Of a DNA stretch of 64,000 bases, positions 24,045 through 34,446 are shown piece after piece; position 1 is the stretch's first letter; each line of letters starts with the position of its first letter. Location of the stretch: assembly GCF_004345705.1 (NCBI RefSeq), contig NZ_SLWV01000021.1, forward strand, positions 6,042-70,041, written 5' to 3'. This DNA comes from Marinisporobacter balticus. GTDB lineage: Bacteria; Bacillota; Clostridia; Peptostreptococcales; Thermotaleaceae. Under the pieces are notes generated by a model. The model was not told the DNA's origin. It did not search any database and saw only the letters and a program-made list of their open reading frames with translations. The position numbers were made by a program, and so were the translations under genes.

Positions 24045-26462
24045 ATGAAAAAGATTTTTGTAGCGTTGATATTGGTAATGTCTTTGGTTTTTCCTTCTCT
24101 TGCAGCAACGAGTGTGGATTGTACGGTTAATAATAATGTTGCAAAGATTACTGTACAGGGAGAGCAAAATAAATCAGTTACCATTACCATTAGTGATAGT
24201 AAGAGAAAATATTATATTGATCAAGGAATTACAGATGATCAAGGAAGTGCTCAATTTAATGTAGTTTTGAAAGAAGGAAATACATATGATTGCTCTGCAA
24301 ATATTGAGGGCGATAAAGCTTTAGAGACATTTTCTGTAGGGGATTCTGGAAACACTACAGACCCAGAACAAAAAGATAGTATTAATATTTCTATTAAGGG
24401 ATATAAGGGTAAGACGATTCTTTCTAAAACAGAAGGAGAATTTAGAGAAGGAGATACTGTTTTATCAGTTACAAAGAGGATACTGGAAGAAAAAAATATA
24501 GCGTATGATATTGGAAGTGGCTATATTAAAATGATTTATAATGAAGATAATAGAGAAAAAAAAGATAACTATCCATTGAGTGGTTGGATGTATAGGGTTA
24601 ATGGTGATTATGATCGTTATAGTTCAACAGGAGCTTCTGATGTAGATATAAATAAAAATGATTATATTGAATGGAGATATTCTCTTGATGGAGGATATGA
24701 TATTGGATGGGAAAAAGATCCGAATAAATATGGTGGCTTAGGCAATAAGCAAACAGATATAGAAAAAGCTATTGAAGATGCAAAAAGTATTCTAACTAAT
24801 CAAAATGCTAGTGAATATGCAATTTCAAAAGCAGTAAAAGCTATAACAGATAAAATAAATGAAAAAGCAGATAAAATAACTTCTCAAGCGGATGCAAAGG
24901 ATTTTGTTAACGATTTGAAAAAAGTTGCTTCTATAATGGGAGAAGCTGTAGAAAAAATAAAAACAGAACAAGGCGTAAAAGATTTAGCAAATGAAAGTGT
25001 AAATATTGTAAAAGCCTTATTAAAAGCTTCTGAAAAACTAAATAACGACAGTGATAAAAAAGATATAGACAAAGCTACAGCAGAAAATATGAAAACTACA
25101 TTAAAGGTAATGGATAAGGTAAAAGATATCAAAGATGTTCGTAAGATAGCAGGAGATATGATAGAAGCCACTGAGCAGATCATGGATAAAATAGGAGAAA
25201 CAAACAGCGAAGAAATAAAGGCAAAAATTGTAGAAATTGCAGAAAAAGCAGTAGCTTTGGCTGGAAAACAAAAAATAGAGAAGGATGGATTAAAAACTGA
25301 AGGTGAAAAGACAATAGCCAAAATAGACGGAAACAAAATAAAAGATTTAGCGAAAGAAAGTGCAAAAACAATAAAAGAGATGAAAGAAAAACTTGAAAAA
25401 AATCATATAGAAAATTTAAAAGGGTTAGAAAAGAAATTGACAATAGAAATAATGCATACAGGAAAAGAAGAAGTAGAAACAAATCTTCCAGAAAATTTAA
25501 TGAAAGATCTAAAAGAAAATGGTATAGAAAAAATAGATATTGAAACAGAAATAGCATCATTTTCTATAACACCAAAGACTTTTGGAGAACAAGGAGCAGA
25601 GAAAGAAATTGCTCTTAGTGCAAAAAAAGTAGATAGAAATGATTTAATGCCACTTATAAGAAATAAAATACCAGAAGGTAGTCCCATTGTAGATTTAAAT
25701 GCAAAATTGGGGCAAGAAAAGACATCAAATTTTGAAGAAGCAATGGAAATAGCTATTCCTTATACAGGAAAAGTAGAAGAAGGAAAAAAGGTAAAAGTAT
25801 TTTTCTTATCGGATAATGGAACGATTGAGGAAATGCGTGGAGAATATGATGCAATAACTAAAACGATAACTTTTAAAACCAATCACTTTAGTAAATATTT
25901 TGCAAAACAAGTAGATAAAGAAATAAAAAATACATTTACAGACCTTGAAGGTTATGACTGGGCAGAAGAAGCAATCGAAGCTATGGCTGCTAAAGACATC
26001 ATTAGTGGAAGAAGTAAAGGAATATTTGATCCATCAGCAAATATTACAAGAGCAGAATTTGCAACATTGATCACAAAGATGTTAAATTATGAAGGAACAG
26101 GAGAAATACCATTTAACGATGTAGAAAAAGAGAAATGGTATTATAATGCTGTAGCGGCTGCTTATAAAAACGGATTAATAAGTGGAAGAGGCAATACGAA
26201 ATTTGATCCAGAAGGAAACATCACAAGACAAGAAATGGCAGTAATGATCGCGAAAGTGTTAGAGAAAAAAGGATATGATAAAGGAAATTTAAGTGAACTA
26301 GATATCTTTAAAGATCAATCAGATATTGAACAGTGGGCAAAGAGTGGGGTAAGCTTTTGCGTAAAAGAAAAAATAATTAGTGGTATAGGTGAAGGCAATT
26401 TTGCACCAAAAGAAAATGCAAATCGTGCACAAGCTGCTATAATGCTTTATAAGCTACATTAG
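24045..26462 (+). CDS. S-layer-anchored DUF4430 protein
   Basis: 805 aa. Signal peptide 1-21; ~25-100 an Ig-like beta domain; ~110-225 DUF4430 (SGWMYRVNGDYD, NDYIEWRYSLDGGYDIGW); ~235-460 a long lysine/glutamate-rich helical stalk, likely coiled; ~470-620 a beta domain (ZU5-like ending SKYFAKQ); ~630-805 three SLH repeats with ITRAEFA, ITRQEMA and NRAQAAI. SLH repeats bind pyruvylated wall polymer, so the protein should display its B12-binding domain at the cell wall. It is the last gene of the operon, ended by a strong terminator. A relic of a similar SLH repeat lies at 16491. Confidence 0.88.
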   Translation: MKKIFVALILVMSLVFPSLAATSVDCTVNNNVAKITVQGEQNKSVTITISDSKRKYYIDQGITDDQGSAQFNVVLKEGNTYDCSANIEGDKALETFSVGDSGNTTDPEQKDSINISIKGYKGKTILSKTEGEFREGDTVLSVTKRILEEKNIAYDIGSGYIKMIYNEDNREKKDNYPLSGWMYRVNGDYDRYSSTGASDVDINKNDYIEWRYSLDGGYDIGWEKDPNKYGGLGNKQTDIEKAIEDAKSILTNQNASEYAISKAVKAITDKINEKADKITSQADAKDFVNDLKKVASIMGEAVEKIKTEQGVKDLANESVNIVKALLKASEKLNNDSDKKDIDKATAENMKTTLKVMDKVKDIKDVRKIAGDMIEATEQIMDKIGETNSEEIKAKIVEIAEKAVALAGKQKIEKDGLKTEGEKTIAKIDGNKIKDLAKESAKTIKEMKEKLEKNHIENLKGLEKKLTIEIMHTGKEEVETNLPENLMKDLKENGIEKIDIETEIASFSITPKTFGEQGAEKEIALSAKKVDRNDLMPLIRNKIPEGSPIVDLNAKLGQEKTSNFEEAMEIAIPYTGKVEEGKKVKVFFLSDNGTIEEMRGEYDAITKTITFKTNHFSKYFAKQVDKEIKNTFTDLEGYDWAEEAIEAMAAKDIISGRSKGIFDPSANITRAEFATLITKMLNYEGTGEIPFNDVEKEKWYYNAVAAAYKNGLISGRGNTKFDPEGNITRQEMAVMIAKVLEKKGYDKGNLSELDIFKDQSDIEQWAKSGVSFCVKEKIISGIGEGNFAPKENANRAQAAIMLYKLH

Positions 26463-26630
26463 TTCCGATTCGATATGTTTTAGAGTATTTATTCCTAAAA
26501 AATTAGTTAAAGGAGCGCATTTGAGAAATTATCTGACTTGGGTTAGATTTTTGGAAGAATGATCAAACTGCTCTTTTAAAACAATTTAAAAGTATGGATA
26601 TGGTGGGAAAATATTATGGAGGGATACATA

Positions 26631-26663
26631 CAAAAACCTGCTAGATTTATTAGCAGGTTTTTG
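26631..26663. terminator. Bidirectional terminator between B12 operon and gpmI
   Basis: Arms CAAAAACCTGCTA (26631-26643) and TAGCAGGTTTTTG (26651-26663) are perfect, giving a T-run in both directions. The 168 nt before it (26463-26630) hold no gene I can support. Confidence 0.92.
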
Positions 26664-26670
26664 TAAGATA

Positions 26671-28224
26671 TTAGGCTTCTGCAACCTCTGCAACAGGGAC
26701 TAGTAAAGATTCCCCAGTTATTTCATCAGGCTTTTCTAAATTCATCATTTGTAGCAATGTAGGGGCAATATCTGCAAGTTTTCCTTCTGTAATACCATAC
26801 TCTTCAGGAGCATTAATGAGTATAATAGGAACAGGATTTGTAGAGTGCGCAGTGATGGTATTGCCGTCTTTATCGAGCATTTCATCCGCATTACCATGAT
26901 CAGCGGTAAGGAGAATTTGACCACCAACGGCTATGGCAGTTTCAACGATTTTACCTACACATGCATCTACCGTTTCAACAGCTTTCTTTGCTGCATCTAT
27001 AGATCCTGTATGACCAACCATATCACAATTTGCATAGTTTACAATGATTAAATCATATTTTTCTTCATTGATTGCAGCTACCAATTTTTCTGTTACTTCA
27101 TAAGCACTCATCTCTGGTTTTGAATCATAAGTTGCTACTTTAGGGGAAGGAACTAATATGCGATCTTCACCCAAATAAGGATCTTCCACACCACCACTTA
27201 AGAAGAATGTAACGTGTGCATACTTTTCTGTTTCTGCAATACGAAGCTGTTTTAAACCTTGATTAGAGACATATTGACCTAAAGTATTTACAAGTTTTTC
27301 TGGTGGATAGGCAATAGAAACATTTGGCATAGCTGCATCATATTGTGTCATACAAACATAATGAACAGGGAAGCATGCATGTTTTCTTTCAAAACCTGTG
27401 AAATTTTCATCCACAAAAGTTCTCGTGATTTCACGGGCACGATCAGGTCTGAAGTTAAACATAATAATCGAGTCATTTTCAGAAACTGTAGCAGTAGGGG
27501 TATCTTCTTCCATGATTACTGTAGGCTTTACAAACTCATCTACTTCATTTTTATCATAAGATTGTAAAACAGCTTCTTTAGAAGAATTTGCTGTTACACC
27601 TTCACCAAAGGCGATAGCATTATAAGCCTGTTCCACTCTTTCCCATCTATTATCTCGATCCATTGCGTAATATCTACCAGAGATTGTAGCAATTTTTCCT
27701 ATACCTATTTCAGCCATTTTATTTTCTAATATTTCAACATATGAAGCTGCACTAGAAGGGGGTACATCTCTACCATCTAAGAAAGCATGAATATATACCT
27801 TGGTTAAACCTTGATCTTTTGCAAGTTTTAGTAGACCAAATAGATGATGAATATGACTGTGAACACCGCCATCTGATAATAATCCACATAAATGAAGGGC
27901 ACTATCATGTTTTTTTGCATTTTCTATGGCACAAAGTAAAGCCTCATTATCAAAGAAATCTCCATCTTCAATCGCTTTTGTAATCTTTGTTAAAGATTGA
28001 TAAACAATTCTTCCAGCACCAATGTTTAAGTGCCCTACTTCAGAGTTACCCATTTGACCATCTGGAAGACCTACATCCAGTCCACTAGCATAGATTTGAC
28101 TACTTGGATATTTTTCGAAATATTTATCTAAGTTTGGTTTTTCTGCAAGTGCGATGGCATTGCCGTAACTACTTGTATTGATACCGAAACCATCTAATAT
28201 CATTAATATTGTTGGATTATTCAA
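26671..28224 (-). CDS. gpmI: 2,3-bisphosphoglycerate-independent phosphoglycerate mutase
   Basis: Glycolytic enzyme interconverting 3- and 2-phosphoglycerate, Mn-dependent, alkaline-phosphatase fold; 517 aa (family ~510). MILDGFGIN at ~7-15, the phosphoserine loop MGNSEVGHLNIGAGR at ~58-72, FLDGRDVPP at ~150-158, and LLTADHGNADEM near 440-451 hold the two metal sites. It begins with TTG after AAAGGAGG. It usually clusters with gap, pgk, tpi and eno but stands alone here. Confidence 0.96.
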   Translation of the reverse strand: MNNPTILMILDGFGINTSSYGNAIALAEKPNLDKYFEKYPSSQIYASGLDVGLPDGQMGNSEVGHLNIGAGRIVYQSLTKITKAIEDGDFFDNEALLCAIENAKKHDSALHLCGLLSDGGVHSHIHHLFGLLKLAKDQGLTKVYIHAFLDGRDVPPSSAASYVEILENKMAEIGIGKIATISGRYYAMDRDNRWERVEQAYNAIAFGEGVTANSSKEAVLQSYDKNEVDEFVKPTVIMEEDTPTATVSENDSIIMFNFRPDRAREITRTFVDENFTGFERKHACFPVHYVCMTQYDAAMPNVSIAYPPEKLVNTLGQYVSNQGLKQLRIAETEKYAHVTFFLSGGVEDPYLGEDRILVPSPKVATYDSKPEMSAYEVTEKLVAAINEEKYDLIIVNYANCDMVGHTGSIDAAKKAVETVDACVGKIVETAIAVGGQILLTADHGNADEMLDKDGNTITAHSTNPVPIILINAPEEYGITEGKLADIAPTLLQMMNLEKPDEITGESLLVPVAEVAEA

Positions 28225-28323
28225 TTTAATTCCTCCTTTGACAAAAGTCTATCAATTATTACATTGATTCTATTATACCAAATTAAACGAAAGGATGCAT
28301 CTTTGATATAATACGACATTTAC

Positions 28324-28364
28324 AAAAAAATTCATAGCCTATAAACAGACCATGAATTTTTTTT
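28324..28364 (-). terminator. Terminator after GNAT gene
   Basis: Plus-strand arms AAAAATTCAT (28326-28335) and ATGAATTTTT (28352-28361), 16-nt loop. Read on the minus strand it ends in a T-run and lies 40-80 nt after the acetyltransferase stop. Confidence 0.75.
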
Positions 28365-28402
28365 ATATAAATGAATTTATTTTGTCCACAGGGGCAATAA
28401 AG

Positions 28403-28954
28403 TTATATAGCCGCTCCCAATACTTCTTCAATTTGATCTAAATCTAAATGCATAATGTATCGATCTTGGTCTTTGCCATATTCATCCTTACTAAAGGATA
28501 CGATTTTAAATCCTAATTTATCTTGGTATAGCTTTATAGCTGGTTTATTTTCCACATCTACAGTTAAACAAATTTCTTCAAATCCTTGTTTTTGTAGTTC
28601 TTTACAGATGATTAGTAAAAATTCATACCCAAGACCTCTTCCTTGTAAATCCTGTGCAATCGCATAATCAAAAAGATAACATTTTTTTTCATCTTCCCAA
28701 TCTCGCATAAGGATTGCTAACCCGATAATCTTGTTTTCTCGCTTTAATAAGAATACATTCCCATGCCGGATTTGTGGAACCAATCCCCATTCATCCATGC
28801 CTAATTCTCCAAATATATTTAGTCCAAAATTAACTATCTGATTCAATAACGGAGGATTAAAATCTTGGACTAAATATACTTTGAGATTTCTAGTGTCTTT
28901 TACCGATTGGTTAATTGATTTTGCAGGTATTCTTTTTACTTCTTTCAAATACAA
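28403..28954 (-). CDS. GNAT-family N-acetyltransferase
   Basis: 183 aa. Acetyl-CoA binding motif QDLQGRGLGYEFL near residues 101-113 (Q/R-x-x-G-x-G/A), preceded by beta strands KIIGLAILMRDW and followed by VENKPAIKLYQDKLGF, the standard GNAT C-terminal motif. Substrate unknown; the preceding N-terminal ~50 residues are not typical. TTG start with AAGGAG 9 nt before. Monocistronic with its own terminator. Confidence 0.85.
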   Translation of the reverse strand: MYLKEVKRIPAKSINQSVKDTRNLKVYLVQDFNPPLLNQIVNFGLNIFGELGMDEWGLVPQIRHGNVFLLKRENKIIGLAILMRDWEDEKKCYLFDYAIAQDLQGRGLGYEFLLIICKELQKQGFEEICLTVDVENKPAIKLYQDKLGFKIVSFSKDEYGKDQDRYIMHLDLDQIEEVLGAAI

Positions 28955-29066
28955 AAAATCACACTCCTTTTTATTTACTATTCAATTATAACACATTTTA
29001 TGTATTTTTCAAAATTTTCTGTTTTTTAAACTAAGAATTATAGAATATCCGTTAGGGGATGAACCC

Positions 29067-29090
29067 AAAAAAAAGACCCCAAAGGGGTCG
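29067..29090 (-). terminator. Terminator of the transhydrogenase operon
   Basis: On the minus strand GACCCC-TTT-GGGGTC (29089-29075) followed by TTTTTTTT. It begins 7 nt after the stop of the large subunit. Confidence 0.92.
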
Positions 29091-29096
29091 TCTTGT

Positions 29097-32000
29097 TTAT
29101 ATTAACTCTTCTCTTTTTAGTATTTCTACAAAAGCATTTGTTAAATGATTTGTATTATTTTTCTTACTAAAGAACACGTCGTTCTCTACAACTTGTAGCA
29201 TAGCCTTTTCTTCAGGGAAATTAAATCCGTTTGTATATAGGATTCTTTCTTTATCAATAGGCCAGAACACATCATTTCCTGTTTGTTTTGCTACTTTAAA
29301 ATATTCTAGGATGTTTTGTGAAATTTCACTTAAGATTTCATCTGTATTATTGTAATGAATGCTCGTACTTAATACATTAATAAGCTTCATGATTACTTCC
29401 CAGTTTTCGAAACCACCAAGAGCTGGAATCGCTTGACGAATCTTTTGAATTCTTCTCTCTGTATTTGTAAATGTACCATTTGATTCAGCAAAGCTTACGG
29501 CAGGTAATACAACATCTGCGCGTTTTGCAGTTTCAGTTAAGTGTGTATCTTGAACCATTAAGAATTCAAGTCCACTCAAGTTAACATCAGGCACATCTTC
29601 ACCGAATACAAGTAAGGCTTTAATCGATTTATTTTCAATACCTTTAACAATTTCTGTAGCATCTTTTTCGATACCCATATCAACAAGACCTTGACTGTTA
29701 TTGTTAGGTTTTAATTGAATAATACCGTTATAGGCACGACCAATATGGCCGCTGATTACAGCAATATTTGCAATCAATTTTGCGCCGTTAGGCGTAATAT
29801 CATTTTGAGCAAATACGATCATTGCTTTTTTAGATTTTCCGTAGATTTCAGCTACTTCTTTTGCCATCGCACTTACAGATAGATCTTTTAAGCTTTCTTT
29901 TAATGCCTCGAAGCCTTCAGCATTTTTAGGTGTACATCCATTGTCTATTAATGCTTTTGTTACTTCTTTTAAGAAGCTTAAGTTGTTTTCAGGTGTTACT
30001 GTTTTATATGCCCATTCATCAGCAGTTGTTTTAGATGGGTTGATTGTAATTAATTTTGCACCGTTATTGATTGCTTTTCTGATTTTAAGACCTGCAACCG
30101 TATGGTCGTTCATAATATCAGAACCAATCAAAAGAATCGTTTCTGTTGAAAGTAATTCCTCGAAAGTATTCGTTGAAGCATCATAGCCTAATACATCCAC
30201 AATGCCTCCTGATAATTTATTGAAGGAGAATACATTGTCTGTACCAAGTACTGCTTTCGCAAATTTATTGGTTAGATAAATTTCTTCATTTGTAGATCGA
30301 TCTGAAACAGATACTGCTAAAGCATCCGTTCCATATAAAGCACCAAAACTTTGTGCTTTTTTTGCTGCATAAAGGATGGCTTCTTCAAAGGATACTTCAA
30401 CAAGTTCGCCGTTCTTTCTAATAAGTGGCTTTGTAATACGGCTACCTTCTTTAGAAATATCAAATCCAAATCTACCTTTTACACAAAGAAGGCCATTGTC
30501 TACAGTACTTTCTTTATCGGGTACAGATCTTACAAGCATGTCACCTTTTGTATTTAAGTTTAGATGACAGCCAACACTACAATGTGAACAAACTGTATGA
30601 GTTTCGTCTGTTTTTAAAGGAATAGATTTTGGCGTGTGTAATCTTTCTCCAAGAGCGCCAGTCGGACATACACTAATACATTGACCACAAGAAATACAGC
30701 TTGTATTTTTAAGCGGTTGATTGAGTGCTGGTTTTACAATGGTGTCAAATCCTCTGTCAATAAGTCCTAAAGCAGTATTGCCCATTACTTCATCACAAAC
30801 TCTTACACAAAGTCCACAAAGGATACATTTGTCAGGGTTTCTATGAATAAATGGATGGTTATCTGCTATTTCTTCTTGACGTTTGTGGACTTCACCAGAA
30901 AGGCGTGCTGGTTTTACATCATATTCATTTGCTAATTTAATTAATTCACATTCGAAGAAATCATGACATCCACATTCAAGACAACGCATCGCTTCTGCTT
31001 TTGCTTGTTCTTCTGTGAAACCATTTGCAATCTCTTCAAAGTTTATTTTTCTTGCTTCAGGAGATAAATGAGACATTTTTGCTCTGCTACATTTTTCTCG
31101 ATCTTTAAAGTCTTCTTCTGTTAAATCATCTCTTTCTACAACAAAAGGTTTGTTATAAGGGATGACTTCTCCTTCGAGATAGCTACAGATGACTGTTGCA
31201 GATTTTTTAGCTTCGCCAATTGCTGCAATTGCAATGCTAGCACCTTTATTTGTTGCATCTCCGCCAGCAAATACACCTGGAAGATTTGTTTGATAAGTAT
31301 GCTCATCTGCTATAATTGTACCTTTTTTTGTAAGTTCAATGCCTTCGAAACCAGTAGCATCAATACCTTGACCAATTGCAGCGATCACAGAATCAACTTC
31401 TAAAATTTCTTCTTCACCTTCAATTGGGATTGGTCTTCTTCTGCCACTTACATCCGGTTCACCTTGTTTCATTTTTTGAAGTCTAATCTTTACAGCTTTA
31501 CCATCTTCACCTATGATTTCAATAGGATTTGTAAGGGTTTTAAAGATTACACCTTCTTCTTCAGCTTCTACAATTTCTATTTCTTCAGCAGGCATTTCTG
31601 CTTGTGTTCTACGATAAACATTGTAAACCTCTTTTGCGCCAAGTCTTACAGCTGTTCTACAAGCATCCATTGCCGTGTTACCACCACCAACGATTGCTAC
31701 ACGATTACCAATTTGAATCGGTTCATTGGTAGCAACCTTTCTTAAGAAGTGGATCCCTCCATATACACCATCTAATTCTTCTCCAGGACAGTTTAATGCT
31801 GTACTTGTCCATGCACCGATAGAAACATAAACAGCGTCATAGGATTTTCTGATATGATTAAAAGAAATATCTTTACCGATTTTCATGTTCGGAATCATTT
31901 TTACGCCCATTTTTTCAATAATCGCAATCTCTTTGTCAAGAATCTCTTTAGGAAGACGATATTGAGGAATACCATATCTTAGCATTCCACCCAATTTTGG

Positions 32001-32675
32001 CATCGTTTCATAAATCGTAACGCTATGACCTTCCTTAGCAAGATAATATGCTGAAGTAAGTCCTCCAGGACCGCCACCGATTACACCGACACTTTTACCT
32101 GTTTTAGGTTTGATCTCTGGCATAAAAGAATTTGCATGATTTAAGTCTATATCTGCTGCAAAGCTTTTTAATGATGCAATAGATATAGGTTCTTCTACAA
32201 GTTGTCTTCTACATGCATCTTCACATGGATGAGGACAAACTCTACCAATACTAGCAGGAAGAGGAAGCTGTTCTTTGATTAATGCAACGGCTTCTTCATA
32301 TTGTCCATTTGCAATTAATCCTACATATCCTTGACAATCTGTGTTTGCTGGACATTCTAATACACAAGGAGGACGACAGTCTCCAACATGGTCGGATAGA
32401 AGAAGTTCTAGGGCCATTCTTCTTGAACCGCGAACTTTTTGTGTGTTTGTTTTTATAACCATACCCTCACTTATTTTTGTTGCACAAGCGCGAAGAAGTT
32501 TTGGAATCCCTTCAACTTCTACGACACAAAGTCCACAGGCACCATATATTTCAACTCTTTCATCGTAACAAAGCGTAGGAATTTCAATACCATTTTCTTT
32601 TGCTACTTCTAGAATCGTTTGATCATTATAACCTGTCACTTCTTTTCCATTTATATTTAATCTCATTTTAGACAT
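29097..32675 (-). CDS. Large subunit of Stn-like electron-bifurcating transhydrogenase (NuoG-NfnB-MopB fusion)
   Basis: 1192 aa. In order: ~1-75 plant-type [2Fe-2S] ferredoxin; ~80-120 His/Cys cluster (HVGDCRPPC); ~120-540 NfnB/GltD-type FAD-NADP module with VIGGGPGGLTSAYYL and VAIVGGGNTAMDACR; ~630-690 two 4Fe-4S sites (CILCGLCVRVC, CISCGQCISVC); ~710-1192 a molybdopterin-oxidoreductase-like domain opening with CSHCSVGC. At the position of the formate dehydrogenase Sec/Cys I read NKLSGG, so the pterin site looks catalytically dead, as in NuoG. With the NuoF and NuoE genes upstream this matches the Sporomusa-type Nfn (Stn) transhydrogenase linking NADH, NADPH and ferredoxin. Start ATG 32675 after AGGGGTG. 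Confidence 0.85.
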   Translation of the reverse strand: MSKMRLNINGKEVTGYNDQTILEVAKENGIEIPTLCYDERVEIYGACGLCVVEVEGIPKLLRACATKISEGMVIKTNTQKVRGSRRMALELLLSDHVGDCRPPCVLECPANTDCQGYVGLIANGQYEEAVALIKEQLPLPASIGRVCPHPCEDACRRQLVEEPISIASLKSFAADIDLNHANSFMPEIKPKTGKSVGVIGGGPGGLTSAYYLAKEGHSVTIYETMPKLGGMLRYGIPQYRLPKEILDKEIAIIEKMGVKMIPNMKIGKDISFNHIRKSYDAVYVSIGAWTSTALNCPGEELDGVYGGIHFLRKVATNEPIQIGNRVAIVGGGNTAMDACRTAVRLGAKEVYNVYRRTQAEMPAEEIEIVEAEEEGVIFKTLTNPIEIIGEDGKAVKIRLQKMKQGEPDVSGRRRPIPIEGEEEILEVDSVIAAIGQGIDATGFEGIELTKKGTIIADEHTYQTNLPGVFAGGDATNKGASIAIAAIGEAKKSATVICSYLEGEVIPYNKPFVVERDDLTEEDFKDREKCSRAKMSHLSPEARKINFEEIANGFTEEQAKAEAMRCLECGCHDFFECELIKLANEYDVKPARLSGEVHKRQEEIADNHPFIHRNPDKCILCGLCVRVCDEVMGNTALGLIDRGFDTIVKPALNQPLKNTSCISCGQCISVCPTGALGERLHTPKSIPLKTDETHTVCSHCSVGCHLNLNTKGDMLVRSVPDKESTVDNGLLCVKGRFGFDISKEGSRITKPLIRKNGELVEVSFEEAILYAAKKAQSFGALYGTDALAVSVSDRSTNEEIYLTNKFAKAVLGTDNVFSFNKLSGGIVDVLGYDASTNTFEELLSTETILLIGSDIMNDHTVAGLKIRKAINNGAKLITINPSKTTADEWAYKTVTPENNLSFLKEVTKALIDNGCTPKNAEGFEALKESLKDLSVSAMAKEVAEIYGKSKKAMIVFAQNDITPNGAKLIANIAVISGHIGRAYNGIIQLKPNNNSQGLVDMGIEKDATEIVKGIENKSIKALLVFGEDVPDVNLSGLEFLMVQDTHLTETAKRADVVLPAVSFAESNGTFTNTERRIQKIRQAIPALGGFENWEVIMKLINVLSTSIHYNNTDEILSEISQNILEYFKVAKQTGNDVFWPIDKERILYTNGFNFPEEKAMLQVVENDVFFSKKNNTNHLTNAFVEILKREELI

Positions 32676-32691
32676 CATTTTCACCCCTATC

Positions 32692-34443
32692 TTATTCAAC
32701 TATAACTGCACTGAATCGACAAGATTGCGTGCATTTTCCGCATTTTATACATTTTTCAGGATCAATCGTGTAAGGTTTTTTTACTTCTCCAGAAATTGCA
32801 TCAACTGGACAGTTTCTAGCACAAAGTCCACATCCAATACATTTTTCTTGATCAATAGAATAAGTTAATAGATTTGTACATTGTTTTGCAGGACATTTTT
32901 TGTCATAGATATGCTTTTCATACTCATCTCTGAAGTATCTGATTGTACTAAGAACTGGATTTGGCGCAGTTTGACCAAGTCCACAAAGAGATCCTTCTTT
33001 AATTTTTACTGCTAATTCTTCTAATAATTCAATATCACCATCACGTCCGTCACCTTCGCATATACGTGTTAAGATTTCTAACATTCTTTTTGTACCAATA
33101 CGGCAATGGATACATTTACCACAGGATTCTTTACGCGTAAAATCTAAGAAGAAACGTGCCATATCTACCATACAAGTTGTTTCATCCATAACAACCATAC
33201 CACCAGAACCCATGATGGCACCTGTTTTGTTGATAGATTCATAATCAACCGTTGTATCTACAATACTTGCAGGAATACATCCACCAGATGGGCCACCCAT
33301 TTGAACAGCTTTGAAACTTTTTCCATCTTTGATTCCGCCACCGATATCAAAAATGATTTCTTTCAAAGGCATACCCATTGGCACTTCCACAAGGCCACCA
33401 TTTTGAATTTTTCCAGTAAGGGCAAAAACTTTTGTACCTTTGCTTTGTTCTGTACCCATATCCGCAAAAGCTTGACCACCATTTTCAAGAATCCAAGCAA
33501 CGTTTGCAAATGTTTCAACATTATTGATGTTTGTAGGTTTTCTCCAATAGCCACTTTGAGCAGGGAATGGAGGTTTAAGTCTTGGCATGCCGCGTTCGCC
33601 TTCTAATGATTCAATAAGGGCTGTTTCTTCTCCACAGACAAAAGCACCTGCACCTGCTTTGATACGCATATCAAAATCAAAGCCACAACCTAAAATGTTT
33701 TTACCTAATAAGCCTTTTTCTCTCGCGTGTTTAATTGCTTTTTCAAGACGTACAATTGCTAAAGGATACTCAGCCCGAACATATACAATTCCTTCATGCG
33801 CGCCCATCGCATAGCCACCGATCATCATACCCTCAATAAGCGTATGTGGATCTCCTTCTAAAACACTTCGATCCATAAAAGCGCCTGGATCCCCTTCATC
33901 TGCATTACATACTAAATATTTTGGAGAACCGTTCGCGTTCTTTGCAGCATTCCATTTAAACCAAGTAGGAAAACCTGCACCACCACGACCTCTAAGACCT
34001 GAAACTTTTATTTGTTCAATAACTTCTTCTGGACTCATTTCTTTGATACATTTTCCGATGGATTGATATCCACCTGTTTTGATATATTCATCGATAGATT
34101 CTGGATCTATATAGCCACAATTTCTTAGCGCAATTCTTTTTTGTTTCATTAAACCTTGTAAATCATTTTCTGGAATAACATGCTCTTTGAGAACGTTTTT
34201 TTCAGAAATATGTTTTTCAATGATTTCATTGGCTATTTCAGGTGTTACCTTTACATAGGTTGTCTTTTCTCCATTGTCAGCATAAACATCTACAATCGGT
34301 TCTAGATAACACATACCAATGCAACCAGTAATTTCAAGATCTATTTGAAGACCTTGATTCTTTATTGCTTCTTCAAAAGTATCATATGCCTTATTTGCGC
34401 CAGCTGCCAATCCACAGCTTCCTTGACCTACGACTATCTTCAT
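32692..34443 (-). CDS. NuoF/HydB-like flavin subunit of the transhydrogenase
   Basis: 583 aa. ~1-90 thioredoxin-like [2Fe-2S] domain (CGLAAGANKAY, CIGMCYLEP); ~130-500 NuoF core with NADH site GRGGAGFPTWFKW, FMN loop CNADEGDPGAFMDR and GAGAFVCGEETALIES, and 4Fe-4S site ESCGKCIHCRIGTK; ~525-583 two ferredoxin motifs CIGCGLCARNCP and CIKCGKCTQSC. This is the domain layout of HydB/HymB-type subunits that oxidise or reduce NAD(H). ATG 34443 follows GGAGG. It ends 16 bp before the large subunit's start and follows the NuoE gene by 3 bp. Confidence 0.95.
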   Translation of the reverse strand: MKIVVGQGSCGLAAGANKAYDTFEEAIKNQGLQIDLEITGCIGMCYLEPIVDVYADNGEKTTYVKVTPEIANEIIEKHISEKNVLKEHVIPENDLQGLMKQKRIALRNCGYIDPESIDEYIKTGGYQSIGKCIKEMSPEEVIEQIKVSGLRGRGGAGFPTWFKWNAAKNANGSPKYLVCNADEGDPGAFMDRSVLEGDPHTLIEGMMIGGYAMGAHEGIVYVRAEYPLAIVRLEKAIKHAREKGLLGKNILGCGFDFDMRIKAGAGAFVCGEETALIESLEGERGMPRLKPPFPAQSGYWRKPTNINNVETFANVAWILENGGQAFADMGTEQSKGTKVFALTGKIQNGGLVEVPMGMPLKEIIFDIGGGIKDGKSFKAVQMGGPSGGCIPASIVDTTVDYESINKTGAIMGSGGMVVMDETTCMVDMARFFLDFTRKESCGKCIHCRIGTKRMLEILTRICEGDGRDGDIELLEELAVKIKEGSLCGLGQTAPNPVLSTIRYFRDEYEKHIYDKKCPAKQCTNLLTYSIDQEKCIGCGLCARNCPVDAISGEVKKPYTIDPEKCIKCGKCTQSCRFSAVIVE

Positions 34444-34446
34444 GGT

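Noticed and set aside
24884..25687. Long open frames on the minus strand within the SLH protein gene (up to 150 codons)
   Set aside because: They mirror the Lys/Glu-rich stalk and give Phe/Leu/Ser-rich nonsense; no ribosome sites and the plus frame has clear domains.
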